Positions 24,143-34,147 of a stretch of DNA of 55,200 nucleotides are shown piece by piece. The stretch comes from Archaeoglobaceae archaeon (GTDB lineage Archaea > Halobacteriota > Archaeoglobi > Archaeoglobales > Archaeoglobaceae): contig JANXEF010000001.1 of NCBI GenBank assembly GCA_025057895.1, positions 63,555 to 118,754 on the forward strand. Reading direction: 5' to 3'. Position numbers and translations under genes: made by a program. Numbering within the stretch: position 1 is the stretch's first letter; each line of letters starts with the position of its first letter. The notes under the pieces were generated by a model. It searched no databases and was not told the DNA's origin. It worked only from the letters and a program-made list of their open reading frames with translations.

Positions 24143-25299
24143 ATCAAGGGTTCTATATCTTCGTCAAAAAGTTGAAGAGCTTTTTCCATTCTTTCCTTTT
24201 CAACGCTTTCTATCTCCTCCTTTGCTTCAAGTGCGAATTGTTGCAACTCCCTAACTCTTGGGGCATCAGTCACATTTGCAAGCAAAACAAGAGCTGCGAC
24301 ATATTTTGTTCTTTTTGTTGGATAATCCCCGACTCTAACTTCAACACCAGCTATCTGCTCCTCAAGCCAGATCTTTGCCTTTTCAAGTCCTTTTCTATCA
24401 AGATGCTCAGGAGGACCGGCAACAAGAACTAAAGCTCTTTCGGCACTTGAAATGTTACACGGCAAGGTCAATCTTCCGAGTGCAGCTCTTCTAACAAGAG
24501 AAGCTATTTTCATAGTTTTATCTCCTTCAATGGTTTCTATTTTCTCTTTTTTTCTTTTAAAAAGAGAGAAACTCTTCTTATCCATTTCAGCCAGACTCGT
24601 AGCGTATCCTATTGAAGATATACCTCCTCCTCTGAGAGTGTTTATAACTTCACTGCTGTCCACAACCATCTCCCCAACAACATCATCAATTGGTTCTCCA
24701 GCTCTTGCGAGTAAGGCAATTCTACGAACTATTTCATCGTTTATCTTTGCAAAAGATTCTTTTAAACTTAGTCCTTCGAATTTCCAAGCACCATTGTCAA
24801 AAAGAATTAGATTGTCTACGTATTTCGTTAAGCTAATTATACTTCTTGCAGCGTTTAAAGAATAGAGTTTCCCCTCTTCTGGAGCTGGAAGTATTCCCAA
24901 AGCATAAACTGGTTCCGAATACATTTCATGAAGGTGTTTTGCGAGAACTGGAGCACCACCACTTCCAGTTCCACCTCCAAGTCCTGCAACAATTAGAAAG
25001 GCATCTAGATCATGTGTCCCGCGTTCATCGATCGCATTCAAAATTGTTCCAATTTCATCCTGTGCAATCTTTGTTCCAAGCTTGTTGTCAGTTCCAACTC
25101 CATGTCCTTTAACAACGGTTTGACCAATCAAAATTCTATCTTTTATTGGTACATGTCTAAGACCAATAAGATCTGTTCTTGCAGTATTTACAGCAAGCCA
25201 TCGCATTCTTCTTTCAGATCCTCTTTTCTTTTCATTCTCGATAAACATATCTAGTATCTTTCCACCTGCCTGACCGAAGCCGATGACGAAGAATCTCAT
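24139..25299 (-). CDS. CetZ-like tubulin/FtsZ-superfamily GTPase
   Basis: 386 residues. N-terminal VIGFGQAGGKILDMF (nucleotide-binding loop), the tubulin signature AGLGGGTGSGGAP, and LARAGEPIDDVVGEMVVDSSEV in the core. The T3-like loop AVNTARTDL and the segment HGVGTDNKLG, with no FtsZ-type GAGG, place it with the archaeal CetZ group rather than with FtsZ. Haloarchaeal CetZ proteins control cell shape; the role in this lineage is not established. First gene of the cetZ-ubiX-cobQ operon. Confidence 0.82.
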   Translation of the reverse strand: MRFFVIGFGQAGGKILDMFIENEKKRGSERRMRWLAVNTARTDLIGLRHVPIKDRILIGQTVVKGHGVGTDNKLGTKIAQDEIGTILNAIDERGTHDLDAFLIVAGLGGGTGSGGAPVLAKHLHEMYSEPVYALGILPAPEEGKLYSLNAARSIISLTKYVDNLILFDNGAWKFEGLSLKESFAKINDEIVRRIALLARAGEPIDDVVGEMVVDSSEVINTLRGGGISSIGYATSLAEMDKKSFSLFKRKKEKIETIEGDKTMKIASLVRRAALGRLTLPCNISSAERALVLVAGPPEHLDRKGLEKAKIWLEEQIAGVEVRVGDYPTKRTKYVAALVLLANVTDAPRVRELQQFALEAKEEIESVEKERMEKALQLFDEDIEPLI

Positions 25300-25356
25300 T
25301 CCTTCCCCTTCAAACCTTTATATCACATTTTATTTAAATGTTTTGCAGTCAAAGTA

Positions 25357-25644
25357 TTATCTCAATGCTGAAATCTTGCTTTCAATGCTCAATTCTTTGT
25401 CTCTCCTTTCATCGATTCTTATAATTGTATAAACTCTCATTGCTCCCATTTCAAAAACAGCTTCTCTAGCTTTTTGAATTGCTTCTAAAAGTTCTTTAAA
25501 ATCCTTTGCTTCTACTACAGTACTCATAGCTCCTATCTCTGTTCTCAGACCACTTTTTAACAGCTCTTCAACGGCTCTTCTTACAAACTTTGAAACACTC
25601 TCCCCAACACCTATCGGAATTATGCTCACATCTGCAACAATCAT
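25357..25644 (-). CDS. MTH1187/YkoF-like thiamine-binding family protein (UPF0045)
   Basis: 95 residues. MIVADVSIIPIGVGESVSKF and the centre LRTEIGAMSTVVEAKDFKE are the diagnostic blocks of the MTH1187 family, ferredoxin-like proteins thought to bind thiamine or related ligands. The ATG at 25644 follows GGGGGTGATC and is preferred over the upstream TTG at 25659. Function in the cell is unproven. Confidence 0.85.
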   Translation of the reverse strand: MIVADVSIIPIGVGESVSKFVRRAVEELLKSGLRTEIGAMSTVVEAKDFKELLEAIQKAREAVFEMGAMRVYTIIRIDERRDKELSIESKISALR

Positions 25645-25686
25645 GAAGATCACCCCCAACTCTCGAAAATGATCAATAAAATGCTT

Positions 25687-26019
25687 TCAACAGGTTAGAT
25701 GGAACGCGCCTACTTTTTTATTTGAAATTTCGTTAAAAATTCTGACAGCATCTTTTGTCGGAGCATATATGAGCTTTATTCCTATTTTCTCGAAAAATTT
25801 CTTTGTTTCCTCCGGAATATCCATTTTACCATAGTATCCCGTGCCAACAACGATAACTTCAGGTTTGAAATCAACGATTTCCCTCAAATCTTCAATGTTC
25901 AGTTTATGCCCCTCTCTTCGCCACCAATTTGTTTTTACTCTTTCAGGAAAAACTATCAAATCAGCTGTGTAAACTTTCCCTGCAATTTTCATTTTTCCGA
26001 ACTCATAACTCTCGATCAT
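25687..26019 (-). CDS. Mth938-like domain protein (DUF498)
   Basis: 110 residues. TNWWRREGHKLNIEDLREIV and PEVIVVGTGYYGKMDIPEET match the Mth938/NDUFAF3-like fold, a small Rossmann-like domain. Its biochemical role is unknown. It lies 42 nt upstream of the MTH1187-family gene on the same strand. Confidence 0.8.
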   Translation of the reverse strand: MIESYEFGKMKIAGKVYTADLIVFPERVKTNWWRREGHKLNIEDLREIVDFKPEVIVVGTGYYGKMDIPEETKKFFEKIGIKLIYAPTKDAVRIFNEISNKKVGAFHLTC

Positions 26020-26104
26020 GAAATCACTCTCTCGAAAATATTAAAATTTCTTTCGAGTTGAATCTCTTTACGTTTTATTTTAACTATCTTTCTCTACGCA
26101 AAAA

Positions 26105-26112
26105 TTTAAATT
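26105..26112 (+). promoter_or_regulatory. TATA box of the L18e-L13-S9-rpoN-rpoK-eno-S2 operon
   Basis: TTTAAATT lies 39-46 nt before the L18e ATG. The transcript would start near 26132-26138 with a short leader holding the GGGGTG ribosome-binding site at 26139-26144. Confidence 0.45.
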
Positions 26113-26150
26113 CAGCACGGTAACGGAATGATTACTTTGGGGTGCATAAT

Positions 26151-26525
26151 ATGGGAAAGATCAGAAAACTTCAGAAAAGAAAGACAAATCCAAGGCTTAT
26201 AAATCTCATAGATTTGCTTTTGAATGAAAGTGCTAAAAATAATGCAAAAATCTGGAAAATTTTAGCTGAAAAACTAGCTTCACCCGCTCGCAGTTGGGCT
26301 GAGGTGAATCTAACAAAAATCGAAAAATGCGCAAAAGAGGGTGAAACAATCGTTGTTCCAGGTAAAGTTCTTGGTGGAGATATTAATAAGCCAATAAAAG
26401 TTGCTGCTTTTAGCTTTTCTGAATCTGCAAAAGCGAAAATAGTTGAAGTAGGTGGCCAATGGATGAAAATCGAAGAGCTAATAAAGATAAATCCAAAGGG
26501 AATAGGTTTAAAAATACTCGTTTAA
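26151..26525 (+). CDS. rpl18e: 50S ribosomal protein L18e
   Basis: 124 residues. KTNPRLINLIDLL and SPARSWAEVNLTKIEKCAKEG are typical of archaeal eL18, as is VVPGKVLGGDI. The ATG at 26151 follows GGGGTG at good distance; a GTG at 26142 is the alternative. First gene of the conserved euryarchaeal L18e/L13 operon. Confidence 0.94.
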   Translation: MGKIRKLQKRKTNPRLINLIDLLLNESAKNNAKIWKILAEKLASPARSWAEVNLTKIEKCAKEGETIVVPGKVLGGDINKPIKVAAFSFSESAKAKIVEVGGQWMKIEELIKINPKGIGLKILV

Positions 26526-26534
26526 GGTGAGTTC

Positions 26535-26993
26535 ATGAACGTGAAAAGAATTCTGGAATCATTAGACGATTACGTTGTTATCAATGCCGAAGGGCATATT
26601 CTTGGTAGACTCTGTAGCGTAATTGCAAAAAGATTACTCAATGGAGAGAAAATAGTAGTTGTAAATGCGGAAAAGGTTTTGATCACAGGAAATAGGGCAA
26701 AAGTTTTCCAAAGATACAAAGAGAAATATAATAGGGGTAGTAAGGAGAAGGGGCCTTATTTCCCAAGACATCCAGAAAGAATCTTCAAGAGAACTGTAAG
26801 AGGAATGCTTCCTTGGAGTAGTATGAGGGGGAGAGAAGCTTACAAAAGACTTCGTGTCTTTATAGGGGTTCCAGAAGAGTTGAAAGATTCTAAGTTTGAA
26901 AAAGTAGAGTTAGCTTTGCTGGAGAAAGTTTCAAAAACTGAAAAATTCGTAAGATTAGCAGATGTTAGTAAACATCTGGGGTGGGCTAAGTGA
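26535..26993 (+). CDS. rpl13: 50S ribosomal protein L13
   Basis: 152 residues. INAEGHILGRLCSVIAKRLL is the uL13 opening, followed by GPYFPRHPERIFKRTVRGMLP and the KRLRVFIGVPEEL block. It overlaps the S9 start by 4 nt. Confidence 0.95.
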   Translation: MNVKRILESLDDYVVINAEGHILGRLCSVIAKRLLNGEKIVVVNAEKVLITGNRAKVFQRYKEKYNRGSKEKGPYFPRHPERIFKRTVRGMLPWSSMRGREAYKRLRVFIGVPEELKDSKFEKVELALLEKVSKTEKFVRLADVSKHLGWAK

Positions 26994-27388
26994 AAGTTGT
27001 GATTACTAGTGGAAAGAGAAAGACTGCTATAGCGAGAGCTGTAGCAAGAGAAGGAGTGGGGAGGGTTAGAGTGAACAAAATACCTATAGAAATATTCCCG
27101 ATGGAATGGCCAAGGAAGATTATGCTTGAACCATTGAAGATTGCTGGAGATCTAGCAAAAAGAGTTGACATAGAAGTAAAGGTTTCTGGTGGTGGCTTGA
27201 TGGGACAAGCAGAAGCGGCGAGAACAGCTATTGCGAGAGCATTGATAGAATTTTTTAGAGATGATGAATTAAAGAAGACTTTTCTCGAATATGACAGAAC
27301 TTTACTCGTGAACGATGTAAGAAGAAAAATTCCAAAATTACAAGGAGGAAGAGGGGCAAGAAAAAGAAGACAGACCTCATACAGGTGA
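26990..27388 (+). CDS. rps9: 30S ribosomal protein S9
   Basis: 132 residues, starting with GTG that overlaps the L13 stop. TSGKRKTAIARAVAREGVGR and KVSGGGLMGQAEAARTAIARAL are conserved uS9 blocks. The C-terminus KLQGGRGARKRRQTSYR is the ribosomal P-site tail ending in the invariant Arg. Confidence 0.96.
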   Translation: MKVVITSGKRKTAIARAVAREGVGRVRVNKIPIEIFPMEWPRKIMLEPLKIAGDLAKRVDIEVKVSGGGLMGQAEAARTAIARALIEFFRDDELKKTFLEYDRTLLVNDVRRKIPKLQGGRGARKRRQTSYR

Positions 27389-27393
27389 TCTAT

Positions 27394-27594
27394 TTGCATG
27401 AGATTAGCGACTTTCCAATTCGTTGCTTTTCCTGTGGTTCAGTAATAGGACATCTATACGCAAAATACCTCGAGATGTTGAAGAATGGAAAAACTCCAAA
27501 AGAGACTCTCGATTTACTTGGAATTCAGAGATACTGTTGCAGAAGAATGTTTATTACACACAAATCTTTAATTGGAGAAATAGCTAGATTTCAA

Positions 27595-27609
<15 letters not shown>
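27394..27609 (+). CDS. rpoN: RNA polymerase subunit N
   Basis: 71 residues from TTG 27394, which follows GGTGAT at proper spacing; a GTG at 27385 overlapping the S9 stop would add three residues. FPIRCFSCGSVIG and YCCRRMF carry the four zinc-binding cysteines, and the LLGIQRYCCR linker is typical. The protein ends RFQ plus GAVG. The last four codons and the TAG stop lie inside the tRNA-Pro gene beginning at 27595, a 15-nt overlap on the same strand. Confidence 0.93.
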
Positions 27610-27671
<62 letters not shown>

Positions 27672-27680
27672 TAGGAGGGG

Positions 27681-27905
27681 ATGGTCATTAAAGATTTCCC
27701 GTTCAAGTACACTAGATTTGAAAAAGCCCGGATAATAGGGGCGAGGGCATTACAAATAGCCATGGGGGCACCGGTTTTGATAAACTTAAACAAGACAGAT
27801 CCAATTGAAATTGCAATAGAAGAATTTGAAAAGGGAGTGATACCAATAACTGTAAAGAGGAGATCAAATCGTTTTATATGGCTTGAAAGATATGACATGT
27901 TTTGA
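27681..27905 (+). CDS. rpoK: RNA polymerase subunit K (omega/RPB6 homologue)
   Basis: 74 residues. [20 protein letters not shown] and the [11 protein letters not shown] block are the RPB6/omega core, with [18 protein letters not shown] ending the protein. A GGAGGGG ribosome-binding site lies right before the ATG, 11 nt after the tRNA-Pro gene. Confidence 0.94.
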   Translation: MVIKDFPFKYTRFEKARIIGARALQIAMGAPVLINLNKTDPIEIAIEEFEKGVIPITVKRRSNRFIWLERYDMF

Positions 27906-27914
27906 GGTGATTTC

Positions 27915-29111
27915 TTGATAATAGAAGATGTCAGATACCGTATTGTTTTTGACAGCAGAGGAAAAGAAACAATCGAGTGTGAAGTGGAAGCTGAGGACTT
28001 CATTGCGATCGCTTCTGCTCCAAGCGGAGCATCAACTGGCAGCAAAGAAGTTTTAGCTGTAGAAACTAGAAGGTATAAAGAAATAGAAGAGAAAATCTCT
28101 AAAGCACTAATTGGAATGAGTGTTTTTGATCAGGAGGGAGTAGATGAAACTTTGAGAGAAATAGATGGGACTGAGAACTTTTCGAACATAGGGGGTAACT
28201 TCGCAGTCTCAGCGAGTATCGCTGTTGCTAAGTGTGCTTCATTAATCCTTGAGCAACCTCTATGTATCTATCTTGGTGGAGCATTTGCGAGAGAAATACC
28301 ATTTCCACTCGGAAATGTTATAGGTGGTGGAAAACACGCAGAGGGGTCAACGAGTATTCAAGAATTTCTTGTTATCCCTGTTGGAGCAAAGAGCTTTTTT
28401 GAAGCTCAAAAGATAAATTCTGAGGTTCACAAGGAGGTTGGAAATTTATTGAGAAAGAGGGGCATATTCACTGCGAAAGGAGACGAAGGGGCATGGGCTG
28501 CACAGATCAGCGATGATTTTGCTTTCGAAATCTTATCTGAGGTAGTTGATAGGGTTGAAAAAAATTTTGGAACTAAAATCCGCATTGGTATCGATTTTGC
28601 TGCAAGCGAGCTTTGGAATGGAGAGAAATATGTTTATGGAGATAAAAAATTGAATTCAGATGAACAGATAAATTTTGTTGCTGAACTGGTCGAAAAATTC
28701 GATCTATTTTATGTAGAAGATCCTCTACATGAAGAGGATTTTGAAGGTTTTTCAAAACTTACCAAAGAAGTAGATTGCATGATTTGTGGAGATGATATTT
28801 TTGTAACGAACTGGAAAAGAGTTGAAAAAGCTGTCAGAATGAAATCAGGTAATACACTACTTGTAAAACCTAACCAGATTGGAACACTTACAGAAACGAC
28901 CAAGGCTGTCAAGATAGCTAAAAGAGGTGGTTATGAAATCGTTGTTAGCCATAGAAGTGGGGAAACTGAGGATAACTATTTACCACATTTGGCGATTGCA
29001 TTCAACGCAAAGTTAATAAAGACCGGAGTTGTTGGCGGCGAAAGAATTGCAAAACTTAATGAAATGATCAGAATTGAGGAATTGCTCAGAGCAAAAATGG
29101 TGAGGATATGA
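27915..29111 (+). CDS. eno: Enolase
   Basis: 398 residues, starting with TTG after GAGGTGAT. The opening [14 protein letters not shown] is complete, [12 protein letters not shown] is the mobile active-site loop, [26 protein letters not shown] (Mg-binding Glu) and GDDIFVTN follow, then the catalytic Lys in [10 protein letters not shown] and [11 protein letters not shown]. About 20-30 residues shorter than bacterial enolase through trimmed loops but with all catalytic motifs. Overlaps the S2 start by 4 nt. Confidence 0.95.
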   Translation: MIIEDVRYRIVFDSRGKETIECEVEAEDFIAIASAPSGASTGSKEVLAVETRRYKEIEEKISKALIGMSVFDQEGVDETLREIDGTENFSNIGGNFAVSASIAVAKCASLILEQPLCIYLGGAFAREIPFPLGNVIGGGKHAEGSTSIQEFLVIPVGAKSFFEAQKINSEVHKEVGNLLRKRGIFTAKGDEGAWAAQISDDFAFEILSEVVDRVEKNFGTKIRIGIDFAASELWNGEKYVYGDKKLNSDEQINFVAELVEKFDLFYVEDPLHEEDFEGFSKLTKEVDCMICGDDIFVTNWKRVEKAVRMKSGNTLLVKPNQIGTLTETTKAVKIAKRGGYEIVVSHRSGETEDNYLPHLAIAFNAKLIKTGVVGGERIAKLNEMIRIEELLRAKMVRI

Positions 29112-29701
29112 TGGAAATCGAGTATGAGTATCTCATCCCTCCTGAAGAGTATCTCGCAGCTGGAGTGCACATTGGAACTCAGGTTAAGACAGGAGAGATG
29201 AGAGAGTTCATCTTCAAAGTTCGCCAGGATGGACTTTACATCCTTGACATAAAGAAGTTGGATGAGAGAATCAGAGCGTGTGTTAAACTTCTTCTCAGGT
29301 ATGAACCTTCTAAAATCCTATTGGTTGCTGCAAGACAGTATGCACATAAACCAATAAAGAAATTCTCTGAGATCATCGGGACAAGCTACATAATAGATCG
29401 ATTCGTTCCTGGAACACTTACAAATCCAAATCTAAGAGAATACACAGAACCAGAAATAGTCTTCGTGAACGATCCAGCTATCGACAAACAAGCGATTTTA
29501 GAAGCTACTAAAGTTGGAATTCCAGTAATTGCACTTTGTGATACGAACAACACGACTGCTGATTTGGATTTGATTATACCGACAAACAATAAAGGTAGAA
29601 AAGCACTCGCACTTGTTTATTGGCTTATAGCAAGAGAAATGAAGAAGGCTAAGGGAGAAGAATTCCCATACACTGTAGAGGACTTTGAAGCAGAAATCTA
29701 A
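29108..29701 (+). CDS. rps2: 30S ribosomal protein S2
   Basis: 197 residues, archaeal length. [17 protein letters not shown] and [20 protein letters not shown] are uS2 blocks, and [19 protein letters not shown] is specific to the archaeal/eukaryotic SA form. Starts at ATG 29108 overlapping the enolase stop; a second ATG follows at 29111. Confidence 0.96.
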   Translation: MMEIEYEYLIPPEEYLAAGVHIGTQVKTGEMREFIFKVRQDGLYILDIKKLDERIRACVKLLLRYEPSKILLVAARQYAHKPIKKFSEIIGTSYIIDRFVPGTLTNPNLREYTEPEIVFVNDPAIDKQAILEATKVGIPVIALCDTNNTTADLDLIIPTNNKGRKALALVYWLIAREMKKAKGEEFPYTVEDFEAEI

Positions 29702-29851
29702 AAATTTTTACTTGAGTAAACTACGATAGTTTAAATTTTTCTCAATAAACGCCTAAATCTGAATTGGCTTGACTCATATACATACTTTTCGATGACAATT
29801 TTCATCAGTTTTACGAGATTTTAAATAAAAATTTTTTATTAAAATTTTATA

Positions 29852-32569
29852 TCAACAAATAAATATCGCTGGTTTTCCCGGTATTGCAGATCTTTTTCTT
29901 TCTAAAGGAATCTTTTCCGACTCCATTGAAACTTTTAAATGAGTTTCCTTTTCAATGAATTCAATGTTCTGCTCTATAAGCTCCTTCTCGTTAGGAATGA
30001 GTTCCATATTTTTGAACTTTTTTGCAAAAATCGATATCTCTGTCTTATCGATTCCCATTTTTGATAATTCCTTCAAAGCTTCACTTAGACCTTTATCAAT
30101 GGTAATTTTTAATGCGTTTACTTTCCAATCCTCTGCGGGATAAATGTATACAGTCTTAGGATTTTCCACAAACTTCTTAACCTCTTTTATGTCTTCCAGA
30201 AGCTTTGCTATATATTTCTCCGCTTTTTCAGCTTTCAAATCCAGCTTTTTTGAGTCAAATTCAGGATACTTCTCAAGACTCACAAAAGTCGTGTGTTTCA
30301 TATGCCACAGTTCTTCACATATATGTGGAATGAATGGTGCTAAAAGTTTTATCCAATCATCTAATATTAAAGACAAATTATTTCCTCCTCTGCGCAGATA
30401 CCATCTAACATCATCCATAATCTCAAAAAATGCTGAATTCACGGCTTTTCTTGTTTGAAGTTTATCCATCGCGTCTCTTACCTCTTTTACAGCTCTGTTG
30501 AATTTGCTAATCAACCATTTGTCAAGCAGCGTAATCTCTCCAGTTTCCCTCAAATAGTTCTCTTTTACGATGTTGAAAAATCTCTCAAGAGTAGTTACAA
30601 GCCCATCAATTTCTTTACTCCTCCAATCGGCGTCACTGTCGTATTCTGCAGAATGTAGGATGTATAACCTTGTAACGTCTGCACCATATGTTTCCAGAGC
30701 TTTTTTCATCGTAAGCAATGGTCCTTTGCTTTTACTCATTTTCTGTCCTTCAAGACTTACGTAACCATTAACTGCGATTGCTCTAGGTAAATAACGCTCT
30801 TCAAAAAGAGCTACATGATGGAAAAGATAAAAAAGTAAATGATTTGCAACGAGATCTTTTCCACTACTCCTTAAATCTACAGGATACCAATACTCGAACT
30901 CTTCTTTTATCTTTTTTATAACTTCATCGCTCAATCCAGAATTTTTTGTAGTTTCAAGATTCCCACGATTTAGAAATAGATAATCAAGTAGCTCTAAGGT
31001 TAGATTTTCAGGTTTTATGGTTCCATCATTTATATATTTAGATAATATATAATAACACATATATATAGTAGAGTCAGACAAACTCTCTATAAGCCATTCT
31101 TTGTCCCAAGGAATCCTTGTTCCTAAACCCTTTCTTCTTGCGCACGCCTTATCTTTTAGCCATTCGATCTTGTTTTTAAACTCCTCTTTGTAATAATCTG
31201 GGATAATAGTCATCTTCTCAAGAAGCTCGAGCACTTTTCTTTTCCATCTCTCATCAGAATACCTAAGGAACCATTGATCCTTCACGAGTCTAACCACACA
31301 TTTAGTCCCACATCTACAAATTACTGGTTTCTCACTAAACTCGTAGAAAATGTCAGCTAGTCCTAATTCAAAAAGTTCTTTTTCAACTTTTTCTTTTGCT
31401 TCTAGAACTCTCATACCTGCAAATTTGCCGGTGTTCTCAAGCATTATTCCAGTATGAAACTCTTTTTTGTAAAGAAACTTAGTCGCCTTTTCAAGATCTG
31501 GATCCCTTTGATCTTCAATTCCGAACTCTTCAACAACCTCCTTTGTTGGAACTCCTTTTCCATCTGTTCCAATGATAACTATTGGCTCAATATCTACTCC
31601 AAGATCTTTAAGTGCTACGTAATCATAAGGTGCGTGTGCGGGAACGCTCATCACAACACCAGTTGCGTTGTCTGTATCAACAAATTCTGCTGGTAGTATC
31701 GGCACTTTCCTATCAACGAGAGGTATAACTACTTTCTTTCCAAAAAAATCACTAGATTCAACTTCTTCTATGAATTTAGCTTTTTTATCCATGAATTCAA
31801 GCTTTTCAAAGGCTTCCTTGCTTATAATCCATTTCTCCCCCTCTACATTAGCAACTACATATCTTACCGGTTTTAACCAGATGTTTGTAACACCAAAGAT
31901 AGTTTCTGGACGGAGAGTTGCACAGGGAAATATGAGATCTGAATCTTCGAGTTTGAACTTTATAACTGTGAATTCTACAATGCTTGCTTCATCCCCAATT
32001 AGAAGATCGTGATCTTCGACTGGATTCTGATCATTTGGACAATAACGAACTGGATGACTTCCCTTCTCTATTAAACCCAAATCCTTTAACCTCCAAAATT
32101 GCCATTCTATGAATCTCCGATAAGCTTCATCAGTAGTTGTGAAAACTCTTCTCCAGTCGATCGAATAACCTATTTTCTTCAGAGCGTTCAATGCCTCTCT
32201 CGCAAAATATTCTACAATCTTTTGCGGATTTGTGAGCTGAAGTAGATCGTTCAGAGGGACATTATGAAATTCAGTGTAAACTCCGATAGTCCTTTGATCT
32301 TTCTTGGCTATGAGTTCTGCCAATCCTATTATTGGGGTTCCTGTTACATGAAATCCAAGTGGAAAAAGTACATTGTAACCTTTCATCCTCATATACCTTG
32401 CATATGCATCCCCAATTGTAAAAGTTCTCGTATGTCCTGCGTGTAAATTGCCATTGAGGTAAGGATAAGGTACAGTAATGAAGAATTTCTCTTTTTTATT
32501 TTTTTCAGCTTCAAAAACCTTTGCAATTTCCCAAGCTTTTTGCCACTTTTCTTCAATTTCGATGAACAT
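29852..32569 (-). CDS. leuS: Leucyl-tRNA synthetase, archaeal type
   Basis: 905 residues. PYPYLNGNLHAGHTRTF contains the HIGH motif (HAGH), ATLRPETIFGVTNIWL and NATGVVMSVPAHAPYD are editing-domain landmarks, and GQKMSKSKGP is the KMSKS loop. FKNKIEWLKDKACARRKGLGT and the C-terminal extension follow the archaeal pattern. It charges tRNA-Leu and edits mischarged tRNA. The gene follows ubiA on the same strand by 36 nt, and a T-rich region about 20-30 nt upstream of the ATG may serve as its own promoter. Confidence 0.95.
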   Translation of the reverse strand: MFIEIEEKWQKAWEIAKVFEAEKNKKEKFFITVPYPYLNGNLHAGHTRTFTIGDAYARYMRMKGYNVLFPLGFHVTGTPIIGLAELIAKKDQRTIGVYTEFHNVPLNDLLQLTNPQKIVEYFAREALNALKKIGYSIDWRRVFTTTDEAYRRFIEWQFWRLKDLGLIEKGSHPVRYCPNDQNPVEDHDLLIGDEASIVEFTVIKFKLEDSDLIFPCATLRPETIFGVTNIWLKPVRYVVANVEGEKWIISKEAFEKLEFMDKKAKFIEEVESSDFFGKKVVIPLVDRKVPILPAEFVDTDNATGVVMSVPAHAPYDYVALKDLGVDIEPIVIIGTDGKGVPTKEVVEEFGIEDQRDPDLEKATKFLYKKEFHTGIMLENTGKFAGMRVLEAKEKVEKELFELGLADIFYEFSEKPVICRCGTKCVVRLVKDQWFLRYSDERWKRKVLELLEKMTIIPDYYKEEFKNKIEWLKDKACARRKGLGTRIPWDKEWLIESLSDSTIYMCYYILSKYINDGTIKPENLTLELLDYLFLNRGNLETTKNSGLSDEVIKKIKEEFEYWYPVDLRSSGKDLVANHLLFYLFHHVALFEERYLPRAIAVNGYVSLEGQKMSKSKGPLLTMKKALETYGADVTRLYILHSAEYDSDADWRSKEIDGLVTTLERFFNIVKENYLRETGEITLLDKWLISKFNRAVKEVRDAMDKLQTRKAVNSAFFEIMDDVRWYLRRGGNNLSLILDDWIKLLAPFIPHICEELWHMKHTTFVSLEKYPEFDSKKLDLKAEKAEKYIAKLLEDIKEVKKFVENPKTVYIYPAEDWKVNALKITIDKGLSEALKELSKMGIDKTEISIFAKKFKNMELIPNEKELIEQNIEFIEKETHLKVSMESEKIPLERKRSAIPGKPAIFIC

Positions 32570-32605
32570 ATCGTTAATGGATATTCGATGGGTTAAAAAT
32601 TTAAC

Positions 32606-33448
32606 TCAAAAAGCCCCCCCAAGGAAGCCTAAGAGTCCAAAGAGTATCGCTACTAGTGTCAGCTTTCTGAACTTGGCAATATCTTTTGACTTCCGCAAGC
32701 TTTGAATAACTCTAAGAAGAATCAGATTCGTTACCAAAACTGGGACAATATACTTCAAGTCAAAAAATTCAGAAGTTAGGATTGGTGGAAAAAGACTTAG
32801 TATAATCGCAATTAGGAAAAAAATTGAACTCATTTTTGCTGCAAATTCAGCCCCATATAATCTTGCAATTGTTTTTACATTTCTGATCGCATCTCCTCTG
32901 ATATCTTCAATCCCCTTCATGATTTCTCTCCCAAGACCACAGAAGAAGGCTATCGATGAAAGTATCAAGACGTGATACGTCAGCCTTGAGATTATTCCTC
33001 CAAAAATGAATGGTGCTGACATCGTGAATGCAACATAAACATTTCCTAAAAAACCCAATTCTTTAAGCTTGTAATTATAGAAATGACCCAGAATTGAAAT
33101 TGTGAATGCAAAAAGGAATGCTTGGAGAGATATCATGAGTGAGGCCATACAACCCAGAGGGAAGAAGAGGATTGAGAGTATTAGCGCTGTTTTTTTACTG
33201 ATTTCTCCACGAACAAGTGGTCTATCAAATCTTTTGTTGGCAAAATCAGCTTCATAGTCAATATAATCGTTCATAGCAAATGTTGAAGCTTGAAAAAAAA
33301 TTGCAGTTAAAAATCCAAGTATGAATAATTCCAAACTTGTTCCATCTCCTAAAAAGATTCCTATAGCCACACCAATACCATACATTATACCATGTTCAAA
33401 TCTCAAAAGTTGCCAAAAAGATCTAAGGAATCGTTTCAAGGAAGGCAT
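32606..33448 (-). CDS. UbiA-family prenyltransferase, probable digeranylgeranylglyceryl phosphate synthase
   Basis: 280 residues with about eight or nine membrane helices. [19 protein letters not shown] is the first Asp-rich site and [15 protein letters not shown] the second, binding the prenyl diphosphate through Mg. It would add the second geranylgeranyl chain to GGGP to make DGGGP in archaeal lipid synthesis. The assignment rests on coupling to GGGP synthase: the genes overlap by 26 nt, and these are consecutive steps. Confidence 0.85.
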   Translation of the reverse strand: MPSLKRFLRSFWQLLRFEHGIMYGIGVAIGIFLGDGTSLELFILGFLTAIFFQASTFAMNDYIDYEADFANKRFDRPLVRGEISKKTALILSILFFPLGCMASLMISLQAFLFAFTISILGHFYNYKLKELGFLGNVYVAFTMSAPFIFGGIISRLTYHVLILSSIAFFCGLGREIMKGIEDIRGDAIRNVKTIARLYGAEFAAKMSSIFFLIAIILSLFPPILTSEFFDLKYIVPVLVTNLILLRVIQSLRKSKDIAKFRKLTLVAILFGLLGFLGGAF

Positions 33449-34112
33449 TCACTCCTTTTTCGTATATAACGTTTCCAACTACTATTGTGTCCGCATATTT
33501 TAGCATTTCCAATGCTTTATCTCTACAATCTATTCCTCCACCGTAGAAAAGTCTTGAACTCTTCAGAACTCTTTTAACCTCTTCAACAATCTCTGGATTA
33601 CCATATGTTCCACTGTATTCGATATATATTATAGGGAGCTTCATCATTCTCTCCCCAACAAAAGCATAAGATGCAGTGAACTCCTTATCCAATGAACACT
33701 TCGATTTGGTGACTTTTGCTACTGCAGAATTGGGATTGAGGACTATGTATCCTTCAAAGACAACCTCGTCAAATATCTTTTCGAAATCTTCAAGTTTTTC
33801 ATAATTCTTTCTAACCCATTCTGCATGTTTTCCTGCAATCCACTCTCCATTCTCAGAGTTTAGGACTATAGGGATAAAAAGATAATCCGCATCATAAACA
33901 ACATTATCAGGAGAAGAGGGTTCGAGAACTGTTGGAAGAGAATATTCCTTTACTTTTATGAAAAGATTTTTAACTTTTTCGAGAGTTACATTTTGAGTCC
34001 CAGAGATCATCACAGCATTTGTTCCACTTTCTGCAACAACTTCAAGAATTTCTTTGCTGTTTTTTCTGTCAGGGTCAAGCTTTGTTATGTGTCTCCATTT
34101 TTTCCAGTTCAT
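33423..34112 (-). CDS. pcrB: Geranylgeranylglyceryl phosphate synthase
   Basis: 229 residues. [50 protein letters not shown] and [12 protein letters not shown] closely follow the group I GGGP synthase known from Archaeoglobus. [14 protein letters not shown] is the phosphate-binding loop of this TIM barrel. It makes the first ether bond of archaeal lipids, from sn-glycerol-1-phosphate and GGPP. The ATG at 34112 follows GGTGG at ideal spacing and gives the family N-terminus; an in-frame TTG at 34124 is rejected. Confidence 0.93.
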   Translation of the reverse strand: MNWKKWRHITKLDPDRKNSKEILEVVAESGTNAVMISGTQNVTLEKVKNLFIKVKEYSLPTVLEPSSPDNVVYDADYLFIPIVLNSENGEWIAGKHAEWVRKNYEKLEDFEKIFDEVVFEGYIVLNPNSAVAKVTKSKCSLDKEFTASYAFVGERMMKLPIIYIEYSGTYGNPEIVEEVKRVLKSSRLFYGGGIDCRDKALEMLKYADTIVVGNVIYEKGVNAFLETIP

Positions 34113-34147
34113 CAAAACCACCAAAACTATTTGAGATATAAGTCTTT

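Noticed and set aside
24452-25254. Several plus-strand frames of 80-137 residues
   Set aside because: All are antisense to the cetZ-like gene, with shadow-type composition (His/Gln/Ser-rich).
29702-29851. 150-nt gap between S2 and leuS as a possible RNA gene or small CDS
   Set aside because: AT-rich, no GC-rich structured segment and no coherent frame; probably only terminators of two convergent units.
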